A stretch of DNA of 54,073 nucleotides from assembly GCA_025201845.1 (NCBI GenBank), contig MU603948.1, positions 145,560 through 199,632 on the forward strand. The letters are read 5' to 3'. Numbering within the stretch: the first letter of the stretch is position 1; each line of letters begins with the position of its first letter. Positions 1 through 10,577 of the stretch are shown one piece after another. The notes beneath the pieces were generated by a model. That model saw only the letters and a program-made list of their open reading frames with translations, had not been told where the DNA came from and made no database searches. A program made the position numbers and the translations under genes. This DNA comes from Martensiomyces pterosporus. Taxonomy: Eukaryota > Kickxellomycota > Kickxellomycetes > Kickxellales > Kickxellaceae.

Positions 1-345
1 GCGCTTCGCCTCATCAGCCAGCAGTACGACCTGTACTACTCGGTCTGGTGCACACACGAGCACGAGTACTACGACATGAAGGAGGACCCCTACCAGCTGG
101 TCAACAAGTACAACACCACCGACGTGAATGTGCTCAACCGCCTCGATGCCCTCGTCAGTGTGCTGTACAACTGCAAGGCGGAGGTGTGCAAGTTCCCGTG
201 GCGGACACTCCACAAGGACGGAAAGGTCAACAGTCTGAGGGATGCCCTGGATGCAAAGTACGACGGCTACTACAAGAGCCTACCCAAGTTCCGCTTCAAG
301 AGCTGCAAGGTGTACTATGATGCTGACAACGAGGGCACTCAATAG
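1..345 (+). CDS. Sulfatase family protein, 3' end only
   Basis: This is the C-terminal 114 residues of a protein whose start lies before the window; frame 1 is open from base 1 to the TAG at 343-345. The fragment has a tryptophan followed by a short strand and then YYDMKEDPYQLVN. That resembles the C-terminal 'E-Y/L-Y-D-x-x-x-D-P-x-E/Q-x-x-N' signature of arylsulfatases and N-acetylglucosamine-6-sulfatases. Four cysteines in the tail suggest a secreted or lumenal protein with disulfides. The catalytic formylglycine motif (CxPxR) would be upstream and cannot be seen. The family assignment rests on one motif, so substrate and location are not known. Confidence 0.7.
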   Translation, partial: ALRLISQQYDLYYSVWCTHEHEYYDMKEDPYQLVNKYNTTDVNVLNRLDALVSVLYNCKAEVCKFPWRTLHKDGKVNSLRDALDAKYDGYYKSLPKFRFKSCKVYYDADNEGTQ

Positions 346-884
346 ACTTGCCTCATTTATTTCGCTATCTTGATGACTGAGATGGGGTGTTTCCAATAGA
401 CCAAACTACAAGCCAGGAAACCACGTCACCGGAACGACAGGGAATTAAGCAAACATGCTGTCCCACACAACCCTCATCAGCACATCCTCTCAATCACCAA
501 TCGCATTTCATGGCCTCGCTGGTTCCTGGTCGGTGTCTCTTTGATCCCTGACACCCGTATTCTGTTCAGCTTGCCTTGCAATACGTCACTGTAAGCATTC
601 TCATAGTCTTCAAAAGCGGCAAAAGGAGGCAGCAGGCTCGCCCTCAAATAGCCAGCAGCACTGCACCTAGCGCAAGCGCAACCACAATCAAGGGGGCATC
701 AGCTAATCAAGCGTGGTCAGTGGTTGCATTGGCGCACGGACCAGCCTGGCTCAATAGCACCTTTTTTGAAGGGGCTGCTTGGCAGCGTGATTTCTTCTGT
801 CCCCCGCATCCTGCTTTGCTGCCTTCCGCCGCCTTTCTCCAGCACAGCAGCCAAATTGCCAACTATTTCACTACTTTGTTTGAT
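346..884. other. Intergenic region, sulfatase 3' flank and creC 5' flank
   Basis: No independent gene is recognised. The reading frame of the downstream creC gene stays open back to about 576, but that stretch begins at a TTG and has no in-frame ATG before 885, so it is treated as leader. No clear TATA box was found. Confidence 0.5.
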
Positions 885-2819
885 ATGAACCCAGCCAGTG
901 CGCCGTGCACGTACTTTGATACGCCCGAGGGGAGGTGGGTGCTGGTGTCCGAATTCACAACCGAGGATGCAGCAAATCAGTTCATGCCGCACTTGGCTAG
1001 AGACATTTCGGCCGACGACCTCAGCTCTGGAGCCAGTGGTGCGGCAAATGCAGCAGCATCGCCAGCAGCGCTAAGCACGACAAACAGCAGCACAAGTACG
1101 GGAATGAGGTTTGGCACTGCGAGCACAGCCATGGCTTCTGGCGGGATAATGTTCCCTGACGCCGGCCCGCAAGTGAGCTCGACTGCAACGAACACCGTGA
1201 CGGCCAGCCTGTCCAAGCCGTACGGCCACACTGCGGCCAACCGCCCAACCCATGTCTCCATATTCCGCTCACCGGCCTTCTCTGCCAGCGCCAAAGAGAC
1301 ACCGGCCAACTACTCCAGCCAGCTCAATCCCAACGGCGCTGCTGCGCCTGGCGTCAACAGCAGCAACGGCGCGAACAGCGCTGGTGGCAGCGAAGCAGGG
1401 CTTCAGCCAGCCAGCAAAGGCCACGGCTTCAGACAGGGGCTGCTTCATTTTGGGAAGGGCGCGGGTTCTCACAGCAGCAGCACCGCCAACTTGAGCAGCG
1501 CTCAGAGCACGCACAGCAAAGGAATTGTGACAAAGTCCACATCGGCGTACGTCAATCGCATCGTCACAAACGAGAACCTGGCGAGGTGGATAATGAGCGA
1601 CAGCACGCAGGCCACATACTTCCTGTTCAATGCGCCGCGCTGCATGACTTGGATAGGACTCCAGCCAGAAAGCAGCGGCGAGACGCTGGCGCGGTTTGAC
1701 CTCGTTGCCAACACGCCGCTCTGCCACGACATCAACCAGACCACGCGCGGCGAGAACCGCCTGGATGTGGTGATGGGCTTTGTGCAGGGAAACATCATCT
1801 GGTACGAGCCCCTGAGTGGCAAGTACTCCAGGCTGAACAAGAACTCGGGATACAGCCCTGCGATTATCTGCATCAAGTGGATCCCGAACTCGGACAACCT
1901 GTTCATGGTCGGCACTTCGGACGGCGGAGTCATGATCATGGACCGCACAAAGGATGACTTTAGCGTCCCCGTGCTGGCCCATTCTAACAAACCTGTTGAC
2001 TCTATGGATGCATTTGGGGTTGCTCGCTCGCAGAAACCCAAGTGCAACCCTGTTGCGTACTGGAAGGTCAGCAACAAGCCTATCACCAGCCTCTCCTTCT
2101 CGCCCGACTGCCAGCGCGTAGCAGTCACTTGCGAGGACGGCGGCCTGCGGATTATCGACTACATAAACGAGATACTCGAGGACGTCTTCCTGTCGTACTT
2201 TGGCGGGCTTTCGTGCTCGGCATGGAGCGACGATGGCAAGTATGTGATTACGGGCGGCAAGGACGATCTGGTCACGATCTGGAGCTACTACGACCAGACC
2301 ATTGTGGCGCGGTGCGAGGGCCACGAGTCCTGGGTCCGCAGCATCGCATTTGACCCAATGGGCCACGAGGACGAGAGCACGTACAGGTTCATGTCTGTTG
2401 GCGAAGACGCGAGGCTTCTTGTCTGGGACTTTTCGCTGGCGGCACTGCATCGTCCGCGAGCACAGCTCCACCGCACTGCGTCTCACCAGCCAGGCGGCGG
2501 TGCTGGTCATGCCCGTGGCGCCAGCTCTGTTTCTACTGCAGCGGCTGCAGCACACCCAGGGAGCAACCCAGGCTCCGGCAGCACCGCACTGCATCTGCCT
2601 GGACAGCCAACCATCAACGACGCACCGTCGGAGGTCATCCACAGCAGGTTGCCGCGCGACAGCGTCGCTGTGCTGCAGCCGCTGATGTCGGAGGCGATTC
2701 ACGACGCAGCAATATGCTCGCTCCAGTTCAGCGACGACCTGCTGGTCACTGCTAGTCGCAAAGGCATCGTCAAAGTGTGGAAGCGACCAGCAGCATTCGA
2801 CCTCTCTTCATTCATCTAG
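885..2819 (+). CDS. creC: CreC/WDR20-type WD40 protein, deubiquitinase cofactor
   Basis: Predicted 644 aa from the first in-frame ATG. The first ~230 residues are Ser/Ala/Thr-rich and low in complexity. The WD40 region follows, with recognisable CreC/WDR20 stretches: RLDVVMGFVQGNIIWYEPLS, AIICIKWIPNSDNLFMVGTS, a pair of blades around FSPDCQRVAVTCEDGGLRII and WSDDGKYVITGGKDDLVTIW, and the closing blade ending GIVKVWKRP. Between the last two blades is a ~90-residue Ala/Gly/Ser-rich insertion. CreC in Aspergillus and WDR20 in animals activate a ubiquitin protease (CreB; USP12/USP46). CreC is needed for carbon catabolite repression. That role is known for the family and is inferred here. The gene converges on CCT3. 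Confidence 0.85.
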   Translation: MNPASAPCTYFDTPEGRWVLVSEFTTEDAANQFMPHLARDISADDLSSGASGAANAAASPAALSTTNSSTSTGMRFGTASTAMASGGIMFPDAGPQVSSTATNTVTASLSKPYGHTAANRPTHVSIFRSPAFSASAKETPANYSSQLNPNGAAAPGVNSSNGANSAGGSEAGLQPASKGHGFRQGLLHFGKGAGSHSSSTANLSSAQSTHSKGIVTKSTSAYVNRIVTNENLARWIMSDSTQATYFLFNAPRCMTWIGLQPESSGETLARFDLVANTPLCHDINQTTRGENRLDVVMGFVQGNIIWYEPLSGKYSRLNKNSGYSPAIICIKWIPNSDNLFMVGTSDGGVMIMDRTKDDFSVPVLAHSNKPVDSMDAFGVARSQKPKCNPVAYWKVSNKPITSLSFSPDCQRVAVTCEDGGLRIIDYINEILEDVFLSYFGGLSCSAWSDDGKYVITGGKDDLVTIWSYYDQTIVARCEGHESWVRSIAFDPMGHEDESTYRFMSVGEDARLLVWDFSLAALHRPRAQLHRTASHQPGGGAGHARGASSVSTAAAAAHPGSNPGSGSTALHLPGQPTINDAPSEVIHSRLPRDSVAVLQPLMSEAIHDAAICSLQFSDDLLVTASRKGIVKVWKRPAAFDLSSFI

Positions 2820-3008
2820 CCAGCGCAGCGCCTGCTTGTCTTTTTTTTTTTTTTCCTCCAGCCTCTTCTAGTGTCCACAGGACCATGTCGCCCGCTGCGC
2901 TATAGCCAGCATTTGAGTGCTGCTGCCGACTGGGGCTTGCTAAACGAGATTTTGTCTTACACATTAAACAGTATAATGGCTATTTTCCTATAAAAAGAGA
3001 GCGCGCCT

Positions 3009-4766
3009 TTAGGCAGACTTCTTGGCAGTTCCAGAGACAATGTCGTCGACGCGCAGCAGAAGAGACGCCGAGTCGATGGCGGTCTTGATGGTCTGGAGCT
3101 TGACAGCCAGAGGCTCCCAGACGCCGTACTCGTTCATGTCAACAGGGACGCCCTTCTCGCCGTCAACACCCCATGTGGTCTGGCCAGCAGCGTGCTTGGC
3201 ACGGAGCTCGGTGAGGGTGCGGATAGCGTTGCCACCGCCGTTCTGGATAAGCGTGCGTGGAATGACCTCCATGGCCTCAGCGACGCCGCCGTAGGGCCAC
3301 TGCTCAACGCCGTCAATGTCTGACTTGGCGCGCTGGCCGAGCTGCACGGCAAGCGCCATCTCGGAGGCACCGCCGCCGGGGCACAGGTAGGGGTTGAAGA
3401 GGACGTTGCGCGCAACGCACATGGCGTCCTGCAGGTTGCGGTCAATCTCATTGAGCGTGTCCTTGCCAGGGCCGCGGAGAAGGATGGTGCACGCCTTGGG
3501 GTTCTTGCACTTTGTCAGGAAGGTGAAGTACTCGTCGCCAATCTTCTCAACGGAGAACAGGCCGCACCCAGTGCCGACGTCCTGCTCCTTGAGCTCATCA
3601 ACAGAGGTGACGATGGTGGCTCCGGTGGCGCGCGCAATGCGGTTGTTGTCGGTCTTGCGCATGCGGCGCAAGGCGGTGATGTTGTTCTTGACCAGGTAGT
3701 GCTGGGCAAGGTCCGAGACGCCCTTCTCGGTGATCACCAGATCGGGCTTGAGAGCCACGATCTTCTCGCACATGCTCTTGATCTGCTCCTCCTCGATCTC
3801 GAGGATGCGCGACCAGTCCTCCTCGCGCGTGATCTCGATGTTGGTCTGCGACTCGCCCTTCTTGTACTCGAGCGGGCAGTCAAGGAGAACGATGCGGGGG
3901 TTCTCGATGTAGCGGCGCATCTTGGGGTGCACGACATCCTTGTTGATCATGACACCGTCCAGGACACGGCTCTCCTCGATCTCGCCGCCAGGGACCTTCT
4001 CGATGCGAGCGAAGCGCTTGATGTCGACCTCGCGCACATCAACGTCAGGGGCGCCACCGGCGGCAGCCTTCTTGGCCCCGCTGGCAGGAGCATCTGTGGA
4101 AGCCGCAGCAGCAGCATCGTCCGAGGGCTTTTGGGCGTCAGCATCGCCACCAGCAGCAGCGCTAGCCGATGCACCAGTCGAGGTCTCAGCAGAGTCAGCC
4201 TCGAGATCGGCAGTGCGGCGAACAACAGTCTGGACGGCAGTCAGGGCAAGGCCGCACATAAGATCGTTCCAGCGGCTGACAAACTTGGTGCCAATGGCCG
4301 ACTTGATCAGGCCGAGCATCTGCTCGCGGTCGTTGGTATCTACAGGGACGGCAATCGAGCGGAGAATCTCCTGGGCGTCCTCAAGCGCCCTCTGGAATCC
4401 ACGCAGAATGACAACGGGGTGGATCTTGCGCTCGAGGAACGGCACGCTGATGGCAAGCATCTCGCCAGCAAGGATAATGACGCTGGTTGTTCCATCGCCA
4501 ACCTCGTCGTCCTGAGTGCGGCTCAGCTCAATCATCGACTTGGCAGCCGGGTGCGCGACCTCGCACTCGCGCAGGATTGCAAAGCCGTCGTTTGTCAGCG
4601 TAATTCCGCCCATGGGGTCCAGAAGCATCTTCAGCATGGCGCGTGGGCCAAGGCATGTCCGCACAACATCGGCAACCGTCTTGCCTGCGGCGATGTTGGA
4701 CATTTGTGCCTTGTGTCCGCTCTCGCGCTGTTTGTTGGTGTTGAGGACGATTACCGGAGACTGCAT
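3009..4766 (-). CDS. CCT3: T-complex protein 1 subunit gamma (CCT3)
   Basis: A 585-aa group II chaperonin subunit, part of the eight-subunit cytosolic ring that folds actin, tubulin and WD40 proteins using ATP. The N-terminus MQSPVIVLNTNKQRESG is diagnostic of the gamma subunit. ATP-binding motifs are present: LTNDG (residues 57-61) and DDEVGDGTTS (86-95). VPGGEIEESRVLDGVMINKD, ITREEDW, VPGGGASEM-like CPGGGASEM and the C-terminal LLLRVDDIVSG follow. The protein is about 40 residues longer than the human subunit. The excess is an Ala/Ser/Asp/Gly-rich stretch at about residues 187-243, just before VREVDIKRFARIEKVPGG. It is in frame with no splice signals needed. The gene is intronless and diverges from REI1 across 537 bp. 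Confidence 0.97.
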   Translation of the reverse strand: MQSPVIVLNTNKQRESGHKAQMSNIAAGKTVADVVRTCLGPRAMLKMLLDPMGGITLTNDGFAILRECEVAHPAAKSMIELSRTQDDEVGDGTTSVIILAGEMLAISVPFLERKIHPVVILRGFQRALEDAQEILRSIAVPVDTNDREQMLGLIKSAIGTKFVSRWNDLMCGLALTAVQTVVRRTADLEADSAETSTGASASAAAGGDADAQKPSDDAAAAASTDAPASGAKKAAAGGAPDVDVREVDIKRFARIEKVPGGEIEESRVLDGVMINKDVVHPKMRRYIENPRIVLLDCPLEYKKGESQTNIEITREEDWSRILEIEEEQIKSMCEKIVALKPDLVITEKGVSDLAQHYLVKNNITALRRMRKTDNNRIARATGATIVTSVDELKEQDVGTGCGLFSVEKIGDEYFTFLTKCKNPKACTILLRGPGKDTLNEIDRNLQDAMCVARNVLFNPYLCPGGGASEMALAVQLGQRAKSDIDGVEQWPYGGVAEAMEVIPRTLIQNGGGNAIRTLTELRAKHAAGQTTWGVDGEKGVPVDMNEYGVWEPLAVKLQTIKTAIDSASLLLRVDDIVSGTAKKSA

Positions 4767-5303
4767 CCTGCTGTTCTTTCCTTTTAATGTGCTTGCAGCG
4801 AGAGTAGGGCGGATTTAAACAAGAGAGGGGGAGAATTCAAACAGGAGCCAGATGCGCGCAGAGGGGGTTGATGTGTTTTGCTTTTGCTCATTGCTCCGCC
4901 GCGGCTTCTGTGCCTTTCCATCGCAGCGAGGAAAAATAAATAGTAAATAGCGAGCCGGGACGCGGCGCTCGGAAGACGGCTCGCGAGATCGGCTCGCTCG
5001 AAAAAAAAACTTTCAGCGGCCATGCCAGATTTGTTGAGCAGAACCGCAGAACAGTGCCGCAGGCGATTTTTTTTTTTTTTTGCTGCAACTTCCAGTAGCT
5101 CATTAATAAGCGAGGGAGCGAGGGAACCGCTGCCGCTGCTGCTGCCTGGGTGCCTGTGTGCGCCTTGAAATAGCCATCCGGCGCCAGGCACTCTTCTTGT
5201 CCACTCTTGTTTATAGCCACTTTATTTTTTTTCTGTGAATACCCGCACTTTTATTCCTAGGCAGCAGCACAGGGCTCGGCTTTCCCCACTTACTGAAATA
5301 GAC
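4767..5303. promoter_or_regulatory. Divergent promoter region, CCT3 (-) and REI1 (+)
   Basis: This 537-bp spacer separates two divergently transcribed genes. It contains two poly-T/poly-A runs (near 5001-5010 and 5069-5080). There are also repeats of CGGCTCGC/GGCTCG around 4950-5000. No canonical TATA box was found. Short open frames here have no homology I recognise. Confidence 0.4.
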
Positions 5304-6839
5304 ATGGACGGCACCAGTACCTCGCAAGGCGGCAGCGTGCCAACGAATGCACAAAACTCGCCCCTGTTCACCTGCATGGCGTGCCAGGTGGCCTTCTACT
5401 CTGCGGATCAGCAGCGCACCCACTACAGAAGCGACTGGCATCGCTACAATCTGAAGAGAAAGGTGGCCGAGCTGCCTCCGGTGACCGCAGAGAACTTTGC
5501 CCAGCGAGTGCTTGCGCAGCAGGCCAAGGCTGCCGAGGACAGCAAGCGCGCTGCGTTCACAGCCGACTGCGACGTGTGCAAGAAGACATACAGCTCGGAG
5601 AACGCGTTCAACAACCACTTGAACAGCAAGAAGCACAAGGATGCCGAGGCTCGCATGCTTCGTCGCATGCAGGCTGAGGAGGACACAAGGACCGAGCAAG
5701 AGAATATCGCTGCTGCAATCGCTGCCAGCAACACCGCTAATTCCGCAGAGCCAGATGCCCAGACAGCTGTTGATGGCAGTGGTGCTGCCGCTACCACTGA
5801 CGAGAGAGGGCTCAAGGTCAGCGATTTCCCTATCAGCGACGATGAGGAGTCGGATGAGGAGGACGAGGCAAGCGAGGACAAGGCAAGCGAGGACAAGGCA
5901 GAGGAGAGCCCGGCCAACGCTGATTCTGCCGATATGGATGTGGACCAGCCTGCAAGCGAGGAGGACGCCGAGCGCGAGCGCCGGAAACAGGAGCGCGAGA
6001 TCAAGAAGCAGCTCAACCAGGCCACCACCGAAGAGGAGGTCGTCAAGCTGCTTGAGAAGAAGAAGGCCGCGGCGCCCCGGCTTGACCCCGACTCTGACTG
6101 CCTTTTCTGCACACACAAGTCGGACTCGTTCGAGAGCAACGTGGAGCACATGTCCCTGACCCACTCGTTCTTCATTCCTGACCTCGAGTACATAGTGGAT
6201 ATCCGCGGCCTGGTCAAGTATCTGGCCGACAAGATCTCGGTTGCCAACGTCTGCCTGTTCTGCAATGGCCGTGGCCGCGCGCTGCAGAGCCTGGAGGCTG
6301 TCAGAGGACATATGCTGGACAAGGGCCACACCAAGATCGCGTATGAGACTGATATCGACATCCTGGAGATCTCCGACTTTTACGACTTCTCGTCGACGTA
6401 CCCCGATGCCGATGAGCACGATGCAGATGAGGAGCTCGACTCTGAGGCGCATCCCAGGGCTGGTGGGCGCCCTGGTGCGCTTGGTGCCGGCCAGATGGAG
6501 GAGGAGGACGGAGAGCTTGTGCTGCCCAGCGGCACGCGCATCGGCCACCGCTCGCTCAAGCGCTACTACAAGCAGACGATTCCCCTTGAGCGCCCTGAAA
6601 AGGACAGCGTGGTCATCCACAAGATGCTGACAAACTACGCCGAGAACCCGGAGTATGGAAACCAGATCGTCCAGGCCAGCCACAACCGCGCCCTTGTCAT
6701 GGCCCGCCCCAATGGCCGGCAGGCGTGGAAGGACATGGCGACGTTCAAGGAGTACCGCACCCGCCACGACTTCAAGACCCTTGTGGGCATGCGTGCCAAC
6801 GGCCTTCAGAAGCACTACAGAGAGCAGAATCCGTTCTAA
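5304..6839 (+). CDS. REI1: Pre-60S maturation factor REI1/REH1 (ZNF622-like)
   Basis: A 511-aa zinc-finger protein. The ATG at 5304 was chosen because the upstream open frame starts at a GTG. Four C2H2-type units are visible: FTCMACQVAF with Cys24, Cys27, His40 and His46; CDVCKKTYSSENAFNNH; CLFCTHKSDSFESNVEHM; and CLFCNGRGRALQSLEAVRGH. The acidic linker (~residues 190-235) contains two copies of ASEDK. The C-terminus RHDFKTLVGMRANGLQKHY is strongly conserved; in yeast Rei1 this tail probes the ribosome exit tunnel. Rei1 acts in the cytoplasm with Jjj1 to release Arx1-Alb1 from pre-60S particles. Yeast has two paralogues (Rei1, Reh1) and one gene cannot be separated from the other here. It converges on the SH3 adaptor gene. 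Confidence 0.95.
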   Translation: MDGTSTSQGGSVPTNAQNSPLFTCMACQVAFYSADQQRTHYRSDWHRYNLKRKVAELPPVTAENFAQRVLAQQAKAAEDSKRAAFTADCDVCKKTYSSENAFNNHLNSKKHKDAEARMLRRMQAEEDTRTEQENIAAAIAASNTANSAEPDAQTAVDGSGAAATTDERGLKVSDFPISDDEESDEEDEASEDKASEDKAEESPANADSADMDVDQPASEEDAERERRKQEREIKKQLNQATTEEEVVKLLEKKKAAAPRLDPDSDCLFCTHKSDSFESNVEHMSLTHSFFIPDLEYIVDIRGLVKYLADKISVANVCLFCNGRGRALQSLEAVRGHMLDKGHTKIAYETDIDILEISDFYDFSSTYPDADEHDADEELDSEAHPRAGGRPGALGAGQMEEEDGELVLPSGTRIGHRSLKRYYKQTIPLERPEKDSVVIHKMLTNYAENPEYGNQIVQASHNRALVMARPNGRQAWKDMATFKEYRTRHDFKTLVGMRANGLQKHYREQNPF

Positions 6840-7085
6840 GCCGGGCTCCACCCGCCTTCTTTCACTTTCCACCACACACAAATACAGATACAAGCATAAG
6901 CACAAGCGCTGTCTGGCTGCATGGATGACTAATTGAACACGCCTTTGGTTGGAAACTCGTGGGAGAAAACAGAGAAAAACAGGGAGTGACAGGAAATGAA
7001 AAGTACGAAGAGACAATCAAACATGGAAAGCAGTGCTAGATCAAGACAGAGTGGGGAATGCTTCTTGCAGTTTGCAGCAGTGTCA

Positions 7086-10000
7086 TTACTCCTCGACAAC
7101 CAGCTCGTCTACGTAGCTGCGCAGGTTCTTGATCTCGTCGCGCAGCTGCTTGTTCTCGTCGCGCAGCTCCTGGTTCTGCTGGTGCAGCGGCTGCAGCGCA
7201 TTCCTGAGCTCCGCACGTAGCAGAGGCCCAACTTCGTCAGCAGACACGCCCTTGCTTGCTCCCAGATCAGACACCGAGCGCTGGACATGTGAGAGATCGG
7301 CTTGCAGTGCTGAGAGCTGTGCAGTCATGGACTCGATATGGCGCTCCAACTGGGAGATAGTCTGCCTCTGAGCGCCGCGCTCATTCTCGCTGGCACTTAG
7401 CTTCGACGCAAGCTGCTCCACTTGCTCACCTGCGCGCTTTGCCTTCTCGACCTCCTTGCGCAAACTGGCCTGCTCATCCTCGACCTGCCTCTGCCATTCG
7501 GACGAGACTGCTGGAGATGGGGCGGCGTGGGGCTCGGATGGGGCGCGGGGTGCGTAGCTGGGCTTTCTGGCAACCTGCGAAGGTGTGGTGTCGAACGAGG
7601 GCGATCGGGATGCAGACGAGGCGGAGCCGGCAGCCGGCACCGACCTTGCGGTGCTGTCGTCGTTCTCATCGTCACCAGCGCCGCCACCGCTTGCGCGGGC
7701 CTGGAGAGCAGCCAGGCGCGAAGCCATAGCCGACCCAATGCGGCCGCTGGCCTTGAATCCGCCAGAGGGCAGCTGGGGCCCGCCAAAGGGTCCGTGCCGA
7801 GCAAGCCCCTTGGGCTTCTCGGGCAGCGCCGGCGGTGTGGCCTTGGCTGGCCCCGGTTCCGGTTCCGGAACGAAGTCCCTGTCCTTCTCCAGCGCGCTTT
7901 GGAGGGACTGCGACTGCGACTCCTCGGACTGCTTCTTTAGACCCTCGGTGGTGGGCTTTTGGCGCGGTGCGCGGCGCACCAGTCGCTTGACATGTGGCAG
8001 CGAGGGCGCCTTGACGGGCTCCAGCGCGGGTGGGCTGCTGGCTTCCTCAGCCTCCTCGGCCACGGGCTCATCGTCGTGGGTATCGGCGTGGCTGCCCTCG
8101 GCCACATCCCTGCCAACCGCATCGCTGATCTCGTCATCTGCTTGTGACTCGAGCTGGTCTTCAGCGCCTGTCGTTTCGGAGTCCTGAGCGTGCTTGGCGT
8201 CTTCGAAGGGAGCGCCGCCTGCTTCGTCGTCAGAGTCAGCGTCAGCTTCAGCGTCGCTGTGAGTGGGCTTTACCACATGCTCCGATCCGGCATCCACTTC
8301 GTTGTCGGCGTGCTCCTCCTTTTGCTCCTGGATGGGCTCTGAAGTGATCTCCTTTTCGTGGTGCTTTTCAGCAGCTTCAGAGCTGCTGTCGGAAGTAAGC
8401 TTGCGTGCAACTGGGGGCGCTGGAGCTGGAGCTGGAGCTGGAGCATGCGCAGCTGGTGCTTCTTCCAGCGATGTGGATTTGCGCGGAACATGGTTCAGCT
8501 GCGCGAGGAAGTTCGGCGGCTCCTCCTTGGGCTCCTCCTTTGGCGAAGGGCGGCGAATGCTCCGAAGCTTAGGGATCACCGGAGCAGCGGCCGGCGCAGG
8601 CGCAGGTGCGGCAGGCGCCTGGGGCTCAGCCGGCCCTTCGTGCTCGCTGGGCTTTCTTGGCGCCGGCTTGCGCAGCGCCGGCATGCCTCCGGCAGCAAAA
8701 ATCGACCCCAGACCGCCCTGCTGAACACCATATGCGGCGAGCTTGAATCCCTTGGGCTTGGCCTCGCCGTTCTCCCCCTCCTCATCATCAAGGTCGGCCG
8801 ACTCTTCGATGGGCTCGACCACGTGTGCGGGGAAGTACCCCTTCTTGCCGTGGTACTCGCCCTTCCAGCGCGGCTCGCCCTCCGTGCCGCGCTGGAGGAT
8901 GGTGACAACGTCGCCGGAGATGAGGTTGAGCTCCTCGTTGGACTCGGCCTCGTAGTCCTCAACCACCTTTGCCAGCCGGGCCTGGCCACGCGGTTTGGCA
9001 GACGCCTCGGCGCTGTCCTCGTTTTCCTCGTTGTTGTTGCTCTCGGGCTCGTCAGCGTCGCCTTCGGGCCTGGGCTCATCGGAGCGCCTGTTTGGTGCGG
9101 GCTCGCTCTCGCCGTCGTGCTCCGTATCCTTTGGCTCGTCGTCTCCGCCCACCACGGAGGGAACTCTCTGCGCGTGGGGTTGCTGTGGCAGGGGTGGGAG
9201 TGCAATGCCTGAGCCTGGAGCTGTAATGCTCGATGCCGATGGGCGGCGATCGGGAGCAGCCGGCAGGGCTGCTGGAGGAGGCGGAGCTGCGGCGGCGGGA
9301 ATGGGCGGCGGCTTGGCGAGGTTCATGGGCGGGATTTGAGGCAGGCTGGGCCGGCCGGATCCGCGAGGGCTGGCTGGCGATGGCTGTGGCAGTGGGCGGC
9401 CGGGAAGTGCTGGCGACACCATTTCCTCCTCGTGCTCCTAAGCAACAAAAGCAGTGTATGAGTGGATATGCAATAGCAGGGCGTTTGAAAAGCAGGAGTC
9501 AGTGGATGTGCGGCTTGTTGCAAAGTCAGTGCCCCAAATCGCATAGAGAATGCAGCGGAATGCAGTATATGCAAGGGCGTGGGTGTTTGTTAGAGTGGGT
9601 GGGCGGGGTAGTAGCACATCTCCCCGCGCTTCATTTCCATGCCTCGGACACCCAGGAAAAGGCAGATGCCAAAAACCTACCTCGTCGTGGGTGGAGCCCT
9701 CGGTGCGGAGTTGCTGGTCGTCGGCTGTGTGCGAGCTCTGTACGCTGGGCACGCTGCGCAGACTGGTGCCGTCGTTATTGCTTGGCGCCTTGTGTGCGGG
9801 CGGACCCGTGGTCTCCACTGCGCCCTTGTCCTTGTGCTTCTTTGTGGTAAAGAGACGGCTGATGCGCTTGGTGGTCTTGTGCTTGTCCTTCTTGCCGTCA
9901 TCCCCCGCGTCCCCAGACGCCGGTGTGGTTTGCTTTTTCTCGGCGGCCGGGTGCTCGGTGGACGACCGCTGTGGAGGGTGCGGAGTCTGCTGCTGCGCGG

Positions 10001-10577
10001 GCACTGCAGGCAGACCCTGTGGCGGGAGCGATCCCGCTTGGCTGCTGGTGCTCCTCCTTGGCAGCGATGGCGGCGGCACACCCGGCACCGGAGGCAAGAG
10101 AGCAACAGCCCCAGGCACTGGAGGCGTAGGCAGGGGGCGGTGCACGGGCGTCTCCTCCTGCGCTGGAACTTCGCTGGCGTCGATGTCCTCGATGTAGCCC
10201 GCCGGGAACATGCCCGTCTTGCCGTTGCAGCGACCCAGGCACCAGCCATCTGCCTCCTTGACGACCTCGACAATATCGCCAACGCGCAGAGAGAGGTCGT
10301 CGTCTTCGGCGCCGTCAAATTGCTCCACAACTCGAGCCATTCGCTTGAACTTGGGCCGGCTGCGCGGCGGAGGGGTGGCTCTAGGCGGCTCGGCCACCTT
10401 CTCGACAAAGTTGGACGGGAACCAGCCGGACTTGCCCGTGGTCGTGTTGTCGCCGACCCACCATGTGGGGTGCTCGTCGTTTGTCACTCGAATTTGGTCG
10501 CCGGGCGTGAGGTCGAGCTCATCGGGCTTCGACTGGCTGTACGCATGGTGCGCCCTTGCCAGGAACTTTGCGGACAT
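7086..10577 (-). CDS. Three-SH3 coiled-coil adaptor, CIN85/CD2AP-like
   Basis: Two exons: 9681-10577 (299 codons) and 7086-9437, with a 243-nt GT-AG intron at 9438-9680 in phase 0. The product is about 1082 aa. SH3-1 is at residues 4-61 (GWFPSNFVE end), SH3-2 at 79-133 (GMFPAGYIED) and SH3-3 at about 451-510 (GYFPAHVVEP). Proline-rich and acidic low-complexity segments separate them. The last ~130 residues form a heptad-like coiled coil with no predicted membrane segment. SH3 domains bind proline motifs. This order of three SH3 domains, a Pro-rich region and a C-terminal coiled coil matches animal CIN85/CD2AP endocytic and actin adaptors. Yeast Sla1 also has three SH3 domains, but no SHD1 domain is seen here. 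A role in endocytosis or actin patches is inferred. Confidence 0.85.

Noticed and set aside
576..884. Upstream extension of the creC frame
   Set aside because: Begins at TTG with no ATG before 885 and has no similarity to CreC N-termini.
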